Shown here piece after piece: positions 30,500 to 42,975 of a stretch of 64,000 bases of DNA. The notes below the pieces were generated by a model, which worked only from the letters and a program-made list of their open reading frames with translations, was not told where the DNA came from and ran no database searches. Origin of the DNA: Stictocephala bisonia (Eukaryota; Arthropoda; Insecta; Hemiptera; Membracidae); assembly GCA_035578905.1 (NCBI GenBank), contig JAQJVL010000156.1:248001-312000 (forward strand), read 5' to 3'. The first letter of the stretch is position 1; the number at the start of each line of letters is the position of its first letter. Position numbers and translations under genes: made by a program.

Positions 30500-31070
30500 T
30501 CGCACGGTTTTTAATGAGTTTTGCACGTACAAAGACCAAATTAGTAGTAACATACACAAAAGAAACATAAAATCACACAAATTTTCTGTGCCACTGACAC
30601 TTTCTTCAAATGAGTAGAGAAAGAGAGACATTGACATGGCCTCCACTATTGCTGGGTAGGTGGCAGTGGTAGGGGTTGTACATCCATAGAGCAACACTCA
30701 GGTATTGATGCAGTTTTTTTCAGTTGGTATATATTTGAAGTTTGCTGATGGGGAAGGGGTTGAGGTCTATCTTATGTTCAGATTAGGTGGGTCACGGGAT
30801 TTTGTTATCCATTGGTGTGCTAATTCCATCCTTCGGAGTTGGGAACTATTGGCAAGGGAAGGAAGGGATCTGATTACTTTAGTGTTGTAACACTGATCGA
30901 AATTTTTGTTATGGAGAATAGTATGGGCAGAAACTCCCAGCAATAGTTGAAGCCATGTCATTGTCTCTCTCTTTACTCACCTGAAGAAAGTGCCAGTGGC
31001 ACAAAAAATTTGTGCGATTTTGTGTTTCTTTTGTGTATTTTACTACTACTACTCTGGTGTTAGTGAACTT
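30500..31070. mobile_element. Inverted-repeat element, about 0.57 kb
   Basis: The left arm 30515-30665 and right arm 30925-31065 are imperfect inverses. The right reads CCAGCAATAGTTGAAGCCAT...GAAGAAAGTGCCAGTGGCAC...TTGTGTTTCTTTTGTGTAT. The minus-strand left arm has the same phrases. Short frames in both arms are shadows of the repeat. Termini and TSD not defined. Confidence 0.7.
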
Positions 31071-31074
31071 GTCT

Positions 31075-31780
31075 TTTGAGGTAAGTTTGCTGATGTCCTA
31101 TCTCTCCAATATACTAATTCCTGGTCTACTGCCCTTAAACCTAACCTAAAAAAGACCAAATTAGCGACTTTAGGTAGCCATAATTCTTTAATTTTTTTCT
31201 CTCAGCACATTTATTACTTTTATGCAGTTGTAAAACTTTATATGTCATTCTAAACAATTTTAACATTAAAAAACTCATAATTGAACTTATGTTCCACTAG
31301 ATTGGACCTTTTAAAATCATACAGTGTTCACTGTATCTCATTATAACAATAAACACGAACCGTAAAGTAGAACTAGAGCAGTATTTTTAAGCCCGCTGAC
31401 GGTAAAATTACATTGCTACTATATGGGCTGTCCCAGCGGTGACTTGACGGTATGGAAGTACATTGGTCCAGTACAAATATCATCAATAACAATCAGCTGT
31501 TTATTGATATAAATACGTTCTGTCACCGATCCATCAGGGAAGAACAACGCCTTAACCAGATTTCCTTGACAGGTGTTTGTACTCCATGGCGGAGCTATTA
31601 TCTGTGGCAGTCTATAGGCAAATAGGCCATCTCCGGCGACCATTCTAGTAGCCATATGCGTGCAGGCATGCGAGCAACGGCATCACACTCACCCAGGCCT
31701 AGTGAACCACGATGCATTGACGTGCAAGGTCGACCGACCGAACTAGGACCTCCGGGTACAGGGTTAGTTGTCAGTAAAAA
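31075..31780. other. Intergenic; repeat-like and a short ORF
   Basis: 31145-31185 (GACTTTAGGTAGCCATAAT) recurs inverted at 46485-46520. At 31419-31655 a minus-strand frame of 78 codons contains YRLPQIIAPPWSTNTC and VTERIYINKQLIVIDD; I do not recognise it. It starts at a normal ATG but is short and has no visible splice context, so I do not call a gene. Confidence 0.35.
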
Positions 31781-31784
31781 AAAA

Positions 31785-32700
31785 ATCATAAATGGTTCAA
31801 AAGAATTGGCACAAACGTTTCCCCATATTAAACACTAAAATAAACAAACTTTGAATTACGAGTTTTATTCCCAAATATGTTTTTTGCCATAACTAAAATA
31901 CTAAAAACTAAAATATCACGTTAGAGACATACAGTTTTTACTTAAATATTTTAAATTGTAATTTACATATTTCCTGTAAATTTAATCAAAATTGTTGGGG
32001 CCATTTTTGAGAAAAATTCCTATGTTTTTGCCCATAAAAAAATAAAACTTCAAAAATTTGTCTGGAGATATTGGCTAAATATACCTACTTACCAAATTCA
32101 ATAAAAATTAAACCATCCATTTGGCTTCCAACGAACTGCACATACACACAGTTCCAGTACAGTACAGAATATTGTTATAAGATCAGAAACATGAGTGTTT
32201 AATGTTTTTTTTCATAGGCTATGAAAAGAAAACCGTAAAATCCCACAGTTCAGCTGATGGTGTAGGATTCTTACACTAAAACCATTGATTATTGAATACA
32301 GAAACAAGAAGACTGTCCAATACATACAGTGGTACTGACCCACCTGCCCAACCACACACGTACAGTGGTATTGACCCACCCGCCTACCCATACAGGTACA
32401 GTAGTATTTACCCACCCGTCCACCCATACACATACAATGTTATTGACCCACCCGCCCACCCATACCCGTACTGTGGTATTGACCCACCCGCCCACCCATA
32501 CACGTACTGTAGTATTGACCCACCCGCCCACCCATACACGTAGAGTGGTATTGATTATTTTTTTCGAAAAAAAATATAACTTTTTTCGAAAAAAAACACA
32601 TTTGGGTTTAGGGACCCTAAAATGGATTTTTAAACTTGTAAAAAAGTGTTTTGGGCGATCACAATAATTTCTCTGTGCTAACGCATAAGGGAGAAAGTAA
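31785..32700 (-). repeat. Dispersed repeat R1, copy 3, with minisatellite insert
   Basis: 31785-32120 is the inverse of 14600-14990 (for example GAATTGGCACAAACG and TCTGGAGATATTGGCTAAAT). 32565-32700 is the inverse of 14440-14575. The 440 bases between, including the 36-bp minisatellite, are absent from the other copies. Confidence 0.75.
32325..32553. repeat. 36-bp minisatellite, about 6.4 units
   Basis: Exact 36-base period from TACAGTGGTACTGACC; consensus contains ATTGACCCACCCGCCCACCC. Because 36 is divisible by three, every frame repeats a 12-residue unit (for example PPAHPYT), which creates spurious ORFs on both strands. Related degenerate units occur at 47625-47970. Confidence 0.95.
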
Positions 32701-33020
32701 AACCCTCGAACCTAACTTTACCATTATCTCCAATCTTAGTCATTCTTTCCAACCTCGTTTTGACGGACTCTCCGAGTCACCTTATGTACGCAGCTCTTGA
32801 AAAACCATCCCAACCACCCCATCTATTCAGTATAACAGGCCCTACCACAAACCAAATGTACTTAGCACCTTTGCAGCTTACGCAGCTAATTTTGGGGCTC
32901 TGTTAAAGATTAATTTTCATAGCTTTGCTACATAACCTTTCAAAGTTCTTCCATTATTTTTTGTTTACTAAATCAGCTGGTTTAACTATTTAACTAGTGG
33001 TTATATATCGATTATATAAT

Positions 33021-33617
33021 CTTACTAGGAGACACCCCTGCACGCACCGCGTGCCAAACCCATCACTCACTGTGCTCGTAACACAAATATTAGTAGTTAA
33101 ACTGCATTTAGTACAGTAATAATATGTAATTCAACTTCCAGTAGCTGCACTTGGCTTCCAACCTATTTTCAATTAAATTTAAAAGCCCAATGTTATTACA
33201 GAGATTAAGAAAGATGAATAACCTTCTCAATATTATAAACATCACTATTTAGATTGTAACAGCTGTTTTACATTTTTACACGTAATTGTACAGAGAAAAG
33301 AATATTTAGAAAAAGTGTAATAATGGAAACACTTAATGCATCAATAGGGCAAATAAATGTCAAACACAAAATAAATGTGTTTATTTACTTACAAAACAGC
33401 TGTTATTAATTTAATAAAATCAACCAAATGTTTATTATGGAAAGATCTTTTAGGGGCGGTTTCTACCCTTTAGGAGTATTTTATCAAGATGAAAGTACTT
33501 TAGTTGTCCTATCTAAGACCTAAAGAAACAGTGTACAAAATTTCAGCTCTCTACCTACATGGGAAGTTGGAGAATTAGTGATGAGCAAGTGAGGGCTGTC
33601 TTTTTTATATACAGATA
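33021..33617 (+). mobile_element. Family R2 non-autonomous element, apparently full-length
   Basis: Starts ACTAGGAGACACCCCTGCAC and ends GAGGGCTGTCTTTTTTATAT then ACAGAT. Internal phrases match 1985-2050 in the gene A intron copy. No ORF. Class open. Confidence 0.6.
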
Positions 33618-33945
33618 TTAATTAATCACAAACAACCAAAAATTAACATATTTTAGGTAATTATCTTAATTGAAACATATAAAATAAAGTTACAAAGATT
33701 ATTGTTTTTCTTTTATTTTTTATGTATGCTTTTATGTCAAGCTTTTAAAGAAACCTAAATAAATTAAGTTTTTAAAAAAGCCGGCCACAAAAACTGCCAC
33801 TACAACACATACTTTGTCAAGTACTTACTTATCAAATCAATCAACAAATATTTGGGGGGAGGTGTAAAACGTTGATTTACACAAATGAAAGTGTAATAAA
33901 TAAATTCATATGAAATTAAATATAATACTACGTATGTGACGTGTA

Positions 33946-34100
<155 letters not shown>

Positions 34101-34446
34101 TGTAAACTTCTGCTGTAATTGACAGCTTTAACTGTCAATATTCATTTAAATATAATTCTTTTAATACTAGATCGAAAAATTATTTATACTCTGTATAAAT
34201 ACTTATTTTTAAGGGATTTAAGGGCACTCATCTATTTTAGTTACTCTTACCCCATACAAAAAATTCCTAACATTACATTTATTTAATGTAATGTTAAGTG
34301 TTAAAGCAGACTTTGTGGAACATGCAATAAAGATGTATACACCCGAAAATTGAACGAAGTTGTAAATAACGGATTATTATACAAGAATATACTATCCTTT
34401 TTATTATTTGTGAAAAGACAACTATTATCAATATTTAATCATTTAT

Positions 34447-34495
34447 TAACAAAATCAATTTCGATCTTGCAAGATCATCATCAGTAAAGTTGTTA
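34447..34495 (-). ncRNA. Possible hammerhead-ribozyme-like motif
   Basis: Minus strand: CTGATGA (plus 34478-34484), T, perfect stem-loop GATCTTGCAAGATC (34463-34476), GAAA (plus 34459-34462), ATTGAT as minimal stem III, then T. The core boxes and stem II are perfect. Stem I is poor: TAACAA/TTGTTA can pair, but leaves CTTTA unpaired on one side. No Penelope coding remnant was seen nearby. Confidence 0.35.
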
Positions 34496-34584
34496 CTTTG
34501 ATTTAACTGTAACAATCGATGATGATCTATTCTATCTATTACGAGATCTATGTTGGTTATAAATACTTAAATATTCGTAGATAT

Positions 34585-34870
34585 GGGCGAACATGAGGAG
34601 CGAATTAGTATGATGAGTGTAGATGAACGAGTGTAGTCACTGATACTAAGGTCGACTGTTACTCAGAAAGGCCTTATTAACAGCTCCAATAGCCAAGGAA
34701 ACCTAAGGACCTTCAGCTCTACGTGAAATCCGAATCACGTAGTATTTATTGTTCGGATTTCCAGCTGACAAGTCTGATACACAGTTCTTCCCTACACAAT
34801 ATCCAATTCCTGACTACCATCCTACATGGACACTCCAGTAAGGTCATTGGTTAACAATGTCAAACAATAT
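34585..34870. repeat. Dispersed repeats shared with 22.8, 44.9 and 63.0 kb
   Basis: 34600-34650 (AGTATGATGAGTGTAGATGA) matches 22830-22875. 34705-34780 (GTGAAATCCGAATCACGTAG, CTGACAAGTCT) matches 63035-63075. Class not determined. Confidence 0.55.
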
Positions 34871-35239
34871 AGTATTCATGTTTGTGTATAGACATAAAAT
34901 CCTAAATGTGTTACAATATTTACTCTACCCAATTCTTACTAAATAAACATATTCAAAACGAACTGGAATTGCCATGGGAGAAGATTGGTTCGATTATAAG
35001 AAGACTATCATAAAAAAGAAAATTTTGTTCTTTTTCGGAATGTCTACGCAAGTTTTTTTGGCAATGATTAAAAGTCAAATGAAGTAGTATCAAGTTCACA
35101 TGTATGTATATATAAGCTAGTATCACGTCAACTTATATTTATTTCATAACCTAACCTAAATATCCGAACCGACTGATAAACCGATGGCACTTATTATTTT
35201 CTTGTAGGTCAAAACCACGTGACCAATATCAAAGGTACA

Positions 35240-35510
35240 TTCAAAATTCAAAATCTTTATTCGTACATATAAAAATACAAATTTACATTACACGTCAAGT
35301 AACTAAGTCTAGATTTTAAATTAACAAATCCTGTAAACAATAGTAGCATTTATCAAGAAAGTACATGTTTAATTTCTTCTTGAATGGACGCAAATTATGT
35401 TCATGTTTTATTTCCTTTGGCAGCGTATTGAAAACTGTCGTACTTAAATAGTACGATGGCCCCTCTCAAATGCACTTGTGTTATGTCCAGACACAGATAT
35501 AGCCTCTTTA
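35240..35510 (-). pseudogene. LINE 3' end: pol C-terminus and 3' UTR
   Basis: The minus strand gives STTVFNTLPKEIKHEHNL then FKKKLNMYFL, with a stop at 35316-35318. The N-x-L-P-x-x-I-K...F-K-K-x-L-x-x-Y-F pattern is the usual end of CR1/Jockey-like LINE proteins. A short 3' UTR follows to about 35240. Confidence 0.65.
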
Positions 35511-35699
35511 GATCTTGTTTGATAATTATGATGATTCCAAATTACACAATGAACACAAAATTCCAAATGAAAAAACATAAATTGTTCACATAAATATGTT
35601 GGTTTCTTTTAAAAAAAATACATAATTCGTATCCCACCAGACCAGCCAGAGTAAGGATTTTAAATTCGTTAAATTGTTAAACTTACATTGTGTGTAAGT

Positions 35700-36350
35700 T
35701 TAGTTTAGTTCTAGACTTGGTAGACAATCTTTACCATATGCGGGGACATTCCGTTACAGACACGTTAATTTGTATATTCTCACACAAGTCTAGAGTTTCT
35801 TTCTCTAAAAATTGTAGGCCCTACTGACAAGTTCCCTGTAGGACAGTACACAAGTTCAGTGAGCTACGCTATTTTCACACTTGACCGGTGAAACACTGTC
35901 TAATGGTAGAGAGATGGTCTTCAATTAGCCAAGGTGTCTGCCGCCGCGGCTTCAGATGACGACGCTGTTCTCACTCCTCGAAGACGAACGTTGTGAGTGA
36001 CTGGCTCTGATGACGCACACTAAACATTGGACGCTGTACTGTAATACAAATAATTCACACAACACTTTATGTACTACCCATGACAATTACATTCCAACAA
36101 ATAATTTGGAATATTTGTAAATACCGTTGTGGCCAGTCCAAGTGAGGCTGTCCCGGGCTGTAGTGGAGGTGAGCGTCCCGTTACACTACCTACATTACTG
36201 CCTTCCGCTACTGACTGGTCAATAACATCTTGCAGTCAATTAACGATGGAGCGACCAATTACAATGACAGATCAACCGTCGCAAAAACATCGGTCATTGA
36301 TACTTCATCGTAAACAGGAGTATTATGATGTTCATTTAATTTAGTGTCTA
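35700..36350. other. Unassigned, locally GC-rich
   Basis: 35925-36010 and 36125-36260 are GC-richer than the surroundings. A 71-codon frame at 36129-36344 and a donor-like GGAG|GTGAGC at 36167 exist, but no protein family or matching acceptor was recognised. Could be an unannotated promoter or exon. Confidence 0.3.
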
Positions 36351-37430
36351 TTATATTACATTGTGATGAGAATGAATGAAAACATTATTTATTTCAAAAC
36401 AAAAAAATTACATAAGCAATATGAAATATAAAAAATGTTTTATTGACGTTAAATCAGGAGGAAAATTTGTTTTTCTTACATTCAACCCTTTCTTACATTA
36501 CAGCGATTTAGAACAAGAACTAAAAATTAAGTGTAAGTTGGCAATTTAACATTATAGCAGAAAAAAATAATGAAAACTAGAATAAACTCATAAAAAAATA
36601 CTTAAATAAAACTAATACACCATTGTTTGAAGTAAATAAGAAATATGGTTACATGGGCAGAAAGAAACCTGTGCGTAGGCCTGAGTTGTATTAAGTTATA
36701 TGATTATACCAATTTTGAGAAACGAATCAGAAGAGATGAACGAATATTCAATAAATGTGAAGTTAATAATTATTAAATAAATAATTAAATTTATTGTAAA
36801 TGAATAATCTGTCGACATCCACTGGACACGACACAGACAGGTAAGGCTGGTGGCACGAATAAGATAATATAAGTTTAAATACAGTGGTTAAGAAATGTTA
36901 ATATTTTTTCTCACAATAAATGTCACATTCCTAGAAAACACAATATGTGCAATTCTTGTCAAAATTTCGCTTTCCCATTTAAAATATTTGTCCAAATCAG
37001 AAATCAAGCAAATATAACAAATGATAATTAAAATACTCTACCATCTGTTAAGTTTAGAAGTGGCAACGTGAAGACAAACTGTAACATACAAACCTTAATT
37101 CACATTTTACTATTGCTTCAAAAGCCAATTCAACCAAAACTATAAACACAGGTATGTTCTTATGAATGTTAATGTATGCGAAACAACACTGTCCTCTTAC
37201 GTTTAGGATGTACGTATGAATTTATTGTCTAATTTATATGGAATTTGGTTACAACCAGCTCCTTGCCTCTAGTTTTAGTTTATTTAAGTAATATAAACAC
37301 CAAGACAGTTTTTACTCTGGGGTGGTTATTTATTTTACTAAAATGTTGAAACCCTTCATGAAGATGTTTACTTTTTAGATATTTAAACATTTAAAACTAA
37401 AAACCAAATTCTGCTATTTTAGTGTTAGTT
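36351..37430. other. Intergenic, no gene seen
   Basis: AT-rich; nothing recognised. Confidence 0.45.
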
Positions 37431-37432
37431 GA

Positions 37433-37745
37433 AATATTTTAATTTGACAATTTTGTACAAAGAAGTTATTTTTGTACAAAGGTTATTATTATATTAAATT
37501 ATTATTGCTAAATACTTAAATTTGCCAATTTTGTACAAAGAAGTTATTTTTGTACAAAGGTTATTATTATATTAAATTATTATTACTAAATACTTAAATT
37601 TGCCAATTTTGTACAAAGAAGTTATTTTTGTACAAAGGTTATTATTATATTAAATTATTATTACTAAATACTTAAATTTGCCAATTTTGTACAAAGAAGT
37701 TATTTTTGTACAAAGGTTATTATTATATTAAATTATTATTATTAA
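37433..37745. repeat. 78-bp tandem repeat, four units
   Basis: CAATTTTGTACAAAGAAG starts at 37448, 37526, 37604 and 37682. Each unit has two TTTGTACAAAG palindromes 21 bases apart. Units 2-4 are nearly identical. Confidence 0.95.
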
Positions 37746-40012
37746 ATTACTATCTTACAAAAGTAAATAAATTATGTTTATTGGATGTTGATTTTTGTTT
37801 CTATGATTTATTTATTTATTTTTTTAATATATCATATCCAAATTGAAATATCCTTTATTTTGTCAGTAGAGCACTGCATAATTGCGTCATTGTACAATGT
37901 TTCCACTGTAGTTAATACTAAATAACTTACATGCTAACAATGTTAATACTATATATCTACATTATTACAAGATTATTCTAATTTCAAAGCACAATTAAGA
38001 TAAATAAATAGATTAGTTGTTAAGACAATTATAATCAATATGACAAAATAGTTTAAATACAACCTAGAAAATCAGGAGATTTCAAATCATACCATTAAAT
38101 TCTCACAAAGTAAGGAACGTTTTTCAAATCTAATATTTACAAAGTCCACACTTTACTGCATGTATACGTTGTACCTTACAGACAATTTAAATATTTCGAT
38201 TCAACAAAAAATAAATCATGTAAATATGTAAACATCATTATCACAATGTTAAGACAGAAACAGAATTTTACACCAGTTACTTCTTCTCAAGCTGCCTCGC
38301 TTTATTAAAGAAATTATGTCACACATTTTTTATCGATCAAATGTTTCAATTTGCTACCGACCAAACGAAAGGAGGAGACGTCTTAATTAGTTAGGCAGCA
38401 AGCTAAAGATGTTTATATTTTCGTAAATTAATTTATTCCAACCTATAATTTATTTTATTGTTGTGAGTAGAGTATTTTAAGATCATACAACACACAAAAA
38501 TAAACTCACTGCCAAATTATAAATGACTACAAAATAATAATCAATTTACACGAAACTAATAGATTATAATTAAATTAGTTTTCATGAACAAACAAATATA
38601 TTGAAAAGTGAAAGTTGACCTTCCCATCCTGTACATGTCGTTTGTCACACATTGTGTCTAGATATTGGGTGAAATCAGCTTACCACATAAAACTATGAAT
38701 CAGTAAAAAAGCAAACCTTTTTTTCAATTTTCACTATAATTTACGATTTTGTGTCTTTGAATAGTGAGTGAGTAAACATTCGTATGACTTTATTTTGCAT
38801 TGAATTATTTCACATACTTACTCATTTATTTAGTTTATTTGTATTAGTAAATTTTAGGATTTAAAATTTGTTGCTCGTTGTTTTTGTTTATTGTTGATTA
38901 TAACGATTTTATTGAGTTATTTTGTTGTATTTCTAGGAGTCTAATGTAATATTTATCCTACTGTTTAGTTTGTTATATATTTAAAATTGTTATATTTATT
39001 GTTATCTGATTTATTATTACGTTGTTTAGAATGAGGAAGTTCTAAAAAAGTCTATTATAATAATTATGTATAAATATATGTTTCAAAATAATGAATTAGT
39101 ACACATACCAGTGATTGTAAAGAAATTATTATTATAGTTTTTTCTCTCAATTAGTCTTGAGCTAGATATAAATGGAAACTGCTTGTATAAATTGTCTTTT
39201 TGCAAGTAATAAGTATATTTGAATTTATAGTAAATGTAATCTTTTTTCAGCTTTTTCACGTTTTTTTACTGAACTAAAACAAGTTATACATTGGTATACA
39301 ACAAGGTTGCTGTGAAATATTTAGTTAACCCAGGAGTTTAATTTTGAATTCAGAAAAGTACAATGTACAATCATAATACAACATTACTACTAAATAACAC
39401 TTTTTAAGTTATAATAACTGATTTTAATTTGACGCAATAAAACCATTTAAACAATAATGCCAAAACAAAAACACACCGTCAAAGAAGTAACACAACGCCC
39501 ATAAGATAGGAAGTGAGTTCGGAAACATCCTGCACGTAAAATTATAGAAAACTTTCTTCGGCATTACGCAATAAACAAGATTTTACCAGACCAAGCTAAA
39601 TTTGCTTGCTTTTATTTCCTGTGCGTTGCACATTTCTCTTTATAATTAATTATGCCTACGATCGTATCTTTGTTGATCTATCCTACACTTAAATAGCAAA
39701 CGCTTTACTTTTTGTAACTATTAGGCTCAACACCTGCATACTTTCCACATGAACAGACACTTACTGGTTGAATTTTTTATAGATTTTTTATAGATTAATA
39801 AGACATCCGTACAGTTTTTGTCTACAGTATTTATTTAGTAATTTACTAAAATAAGAAATAGTTTTACGTTTTCCTTCGTTATTACTTTTTAAACCAAGTT
39901 AAAGGAAACTATTGTTACTGTCACAAACAAACAATGTCTTACTTGCCATCTGATTATTTCTTGGCGTAATATTGATGTTTTTCAACTTGTAAAATGTAAC
40001 TTCATATTGTAT
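37746..40012. other. Intergenic, no gene seen
   Basis: 2.3 kb of AT-rich DNA; no ORF, repeat or exon-like segment noticed. Confidence 0.45.
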
Positions 40013-40017
40013 TTTAT

Positions 40018-40082
<65 letters not shown>
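40013..40082. repeat. (TA)n microsatellite
   Basis: About 30 TA units, one ATGTA interruption. Confidence 0.95.
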
Positions 40083-40084
<2 letters not shown>

Positions 40085-40409
40085 AGGAATAACACGGGAA
40101 AATAAATAATTTTTCTAGAAATAATAGTAAATTAATAATCGTCTTATAAACTAAAAAATACAAATAAAATAAATAAACTATTTAAGTTGAAGTATAATTA
40201 AAAACATACGGTACATAAACACATACAATCCCAACAGTTTGTTCATATAATTAATTAATTCCGAGCAACAAATTAAGAAGCATAACAGAAGGAGAATGGC
40301 GATGAAGCAAACTAGACTTCAAGGTAGGCAAGCATTAGGACAGAAATAGAGCAGATCCGAACAGTGTGCAGTGAAGTACTAAATTCCAGCCATTTACTAC
40401 GGTGAGAGT

Positions 40410-41850
40410 GAAAGGGTAGGATGTCTCGTCTGTCCCAAGGACTCTTTTTACCCATCAAAGTACCAGCTACCACCTCTTTGGCAGCTGCTTGAAGAGTAGG
40501 ATGTCTCGTCTGTCCCAAGGACTCTTTTTACCCACCAAAGAACCAGCAACAGCCTCTTTGGCAGCTGCTTGAAGGGTAGGATGTCTCGTCTGTCTCAAGG
40601 ACTCTTTTTACCCATCAAAGTACCAGCTACCGCCTCTTTGGGAGCTGCTTGAAGGGTAGGATGTCTCGTCTGTCCGAAGGACTCTTTTTTCCCATCAAAG
40701 TACCAGCTACCGCCTCTTTGGCAGCTGCTTGAAGGGTATGATGTCTCGTCTGTCCCAAGGACTCTTTTTACCCTGCTACCACCTCTTTAGCAGCTGCTTG
40801 AAGGGTATGATGTCTCGTCTGTCAAAAGGACTCTTTTTACCCATCAAAGTTACCAGCTACCACCTCTTTGGCAGCTGCTTGAAGGGTATGATGTCTCGTC
40901 TGTCAAAAGGACTCTTTTTACCCATCAAAGTTACCAGCTACCACCTCTTTGGCAGCTGCTTGAAAGGTAGGATAGTATCGTCTGTCCCAAGGACTCTCTT
41001 TAGCCATCAAAATACTAGCTACCGCCTTTTAGCAGCTGCTTGAAAGGTAGGATAGTATCGTCTGTCCCAAGGACTCTTTTTACCCCAAAAGTACCAGCTA
41101 CCACCTCTTTGGCAGCTGCTTGAAAGGTAGGATAATATCGTCTGTCCCAAGGACTCTCTTTAGCCATCAAAATACTAGCTACCGCCTTTTAGCAGCTGCT
41201 TGAAAGGTAGGATAGTATCGTCTGCCCCAAGGACTCTTTTTACCCCAAAAGTACCAGCTACCACCTCTTTGGCAGCTGCTTGAAAGGTAGGATAGTATCG
41301 TCTGTCCCAAGGACTCTCTTTAGCCATCAAAATACTAGCTACCGCCTTTTAGCAGCTGCTTGAAAGGTAGGATAGTATCGTCTGTCCCAAGGACTCTTTT
41401 TACCCCAAAAGTACCAGCTACCACCTCTTTGGCAGCTGCTTGAAAGGTAGGATAGTATCGTCTGTCCCAAGGACTCTCTTTAGACATCAAAATACTAGCT
41501 ACCGCCTTTTAGCAGCTGCTTGAAAGGTAGGATAGTATCGTCTGCCCCAAGGACTCTTTTTACCCCAAAAGTACCAGCTACCACCTCTTTGGCAGCTGCT
41601 TGAAAGGTAGGATAGTATCGTCTGTCCCAAGGACTCTCTTTAGCCATCAAAATACTAGCTACCGCCTTTTAGCAGCTGCTTGAAAGGTAGGATAGTATCG
41701 TCTGCCCCAAGGACTCTTTTTACCCCAAAAGTACCAGCTACCACCTCTTTGGCAGCTGCTTGAAAGGTAGGATAATCTGGCTAGTCCCAAAGTATTTTGT
41801 ACGTCAACGTACCAGCTACCGCCTCTTTGACAGTAGCTTGAAAAAGGGAT
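40410..41850. repeat. 80-bp satellite with 160-bp higher-order pairs
   Basis: About 18 units from the phrase GATGTCTCGTCTGTCC; starts 40421, 40501, 40581, 40661, 40741, then 40809 (a shortened unit), 40891, 40972, and every 80 bases to 41772. From 40972 two unit types alternate (CTCTTTAGCCATCAAAATAC and CTTTTTACCCCAAAAGTACC), a 160-bp higher-order repeat. ORFs here are by-products of the repeat. Confidence 0.95.
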
Positions 41851-42228
41851 GCAAGTTTATCGTCAACCTCTATGTTCCGCGCCTTATTAGACGTGCACAC
41901 TCAATTTTTATAGACCTGAGTACCGAACCTTACAGTGTCTAAATGTCAGTCTTACTATCTATGTGACGGTCATATTTGCGTGTGAAAAAACGTATCGATA
42001 ATTATCTGTTCGATGCATCAATAAGAATGTTTCAGCTTTCATTCACTTTTTAGATTGATTTGGCTACTGCTCAAAAACCTAAAGAATAGTACAATAGCTT
42101 AGTTGTTGCAAAATTTATTTTAGTATTATAGGCCTATCAGTATACTTAAGGCGAGGATGTTTTTACAATACACGAAGTAAATATTATGTATACGATCTTT
42201 TTGATTCACCTTATTATCTCGAAAAAAT
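41851..42228. other. Intergenic, no gene seen
   Basis: No gene; a TAGGCCTA occurs at 42130. Confidence 0.4.
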
Positions 42229-42385
42229 TTAAAAACTTTATTTGCCAGTTCACATGGGCTTGCAAGCCTGTGCGTGAACTTTATTCAACGAGTGAAGTAC
42301 CGACTGTTGGCTCAGTGGGGATTCGAACCTTGGACATTGTCCTCCGCAGTCCGAAGCCTTAGCCACTGAGCCACCACGCCGGCAA
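42229..42385 (-). mobile_element. tRNA-derived SINE, copy 1
   Basis: The minus strand starts TGCCGGCGTGGTGGCTCAGTGG (box A TGGCTCAGTGG), with box B GGTTCGAATCC (plus 42319-42329), then a body containing TCACGCACAGGCTTGCAAGC and an A/T-rich tail. Intact boxes suggest a fairly young copy. Confidence 0.85.
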
Positions 42386-42975
42386 TTACCATGTTATTCT
42401 TAATGAGGGGTAAAGTTTTATTTTAATGACAGCAGATAATTGACGCCAGGGAAGTGCGGATTGCTTATATTCTGTTTTAAGTCTTAATATGAGGTGTTAC
42501 TTTAATTTTGTAACCGAACACTTTTGAGACAGTTCAGACTCAGGTTTATACAGAAATAGTTCATACTGCAGCGAAGGAAATAATATTTTATAAAAATAGA
42601 GTACTTTTAATTATTTAACGTCTATAATAAGATTCATTTTACATATTTGGTTTTAAACTTTAACCACGTTATGAAAATATATAAAATAATTATACATTGA
42701 CTATTTTTAACTTACATACAGTAATTATACAAAAAGAACTAATTCAATAACATTCGATATTTTACAACAATAAACCCGCCCTCATCAGTCTCCTGGTAAT
42801 CCGACAATGAAACAAAATCAGCCACCAGAAGATAAATCCATGAAGTTCTTGGAAAGAAAGTGGCGACTGCTTTCTTTTCATTCATAGATATAGCGGCGGC
42901 CGTCGTCAGCGGTCGGAATGCCCGTTCTAATCGAACAGCTGCAGTCTCAATGAAAACACAGAGAAGGCAAAACCT

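Noticed and set aside
31419..31655. 78-codon minus-strand ORF as a gene
   Set aside because: Composition is plausible but no family recognised and the surroundings are repeat-like; left as unassigned.
32212..32667. ORFs with 12-residue repeats
   Set aside because: By-product of a 36-bp minisatellite whose period is divisible by three; no start context or flanking coding sequence.
40729..41043. 104-codon ORF in the 80-bp satellite
   Set aside because: The period is not a multiple of three; the frame survives only by unit length changes and encodes repeated Ser/Leu/Gly blocks with no known pattern.
42310..42385. Functional tRNA gene
   Set aside because: Boxes A and B are present but the cloverleaf arms do not pair and a SINE body follows; called a SINE.
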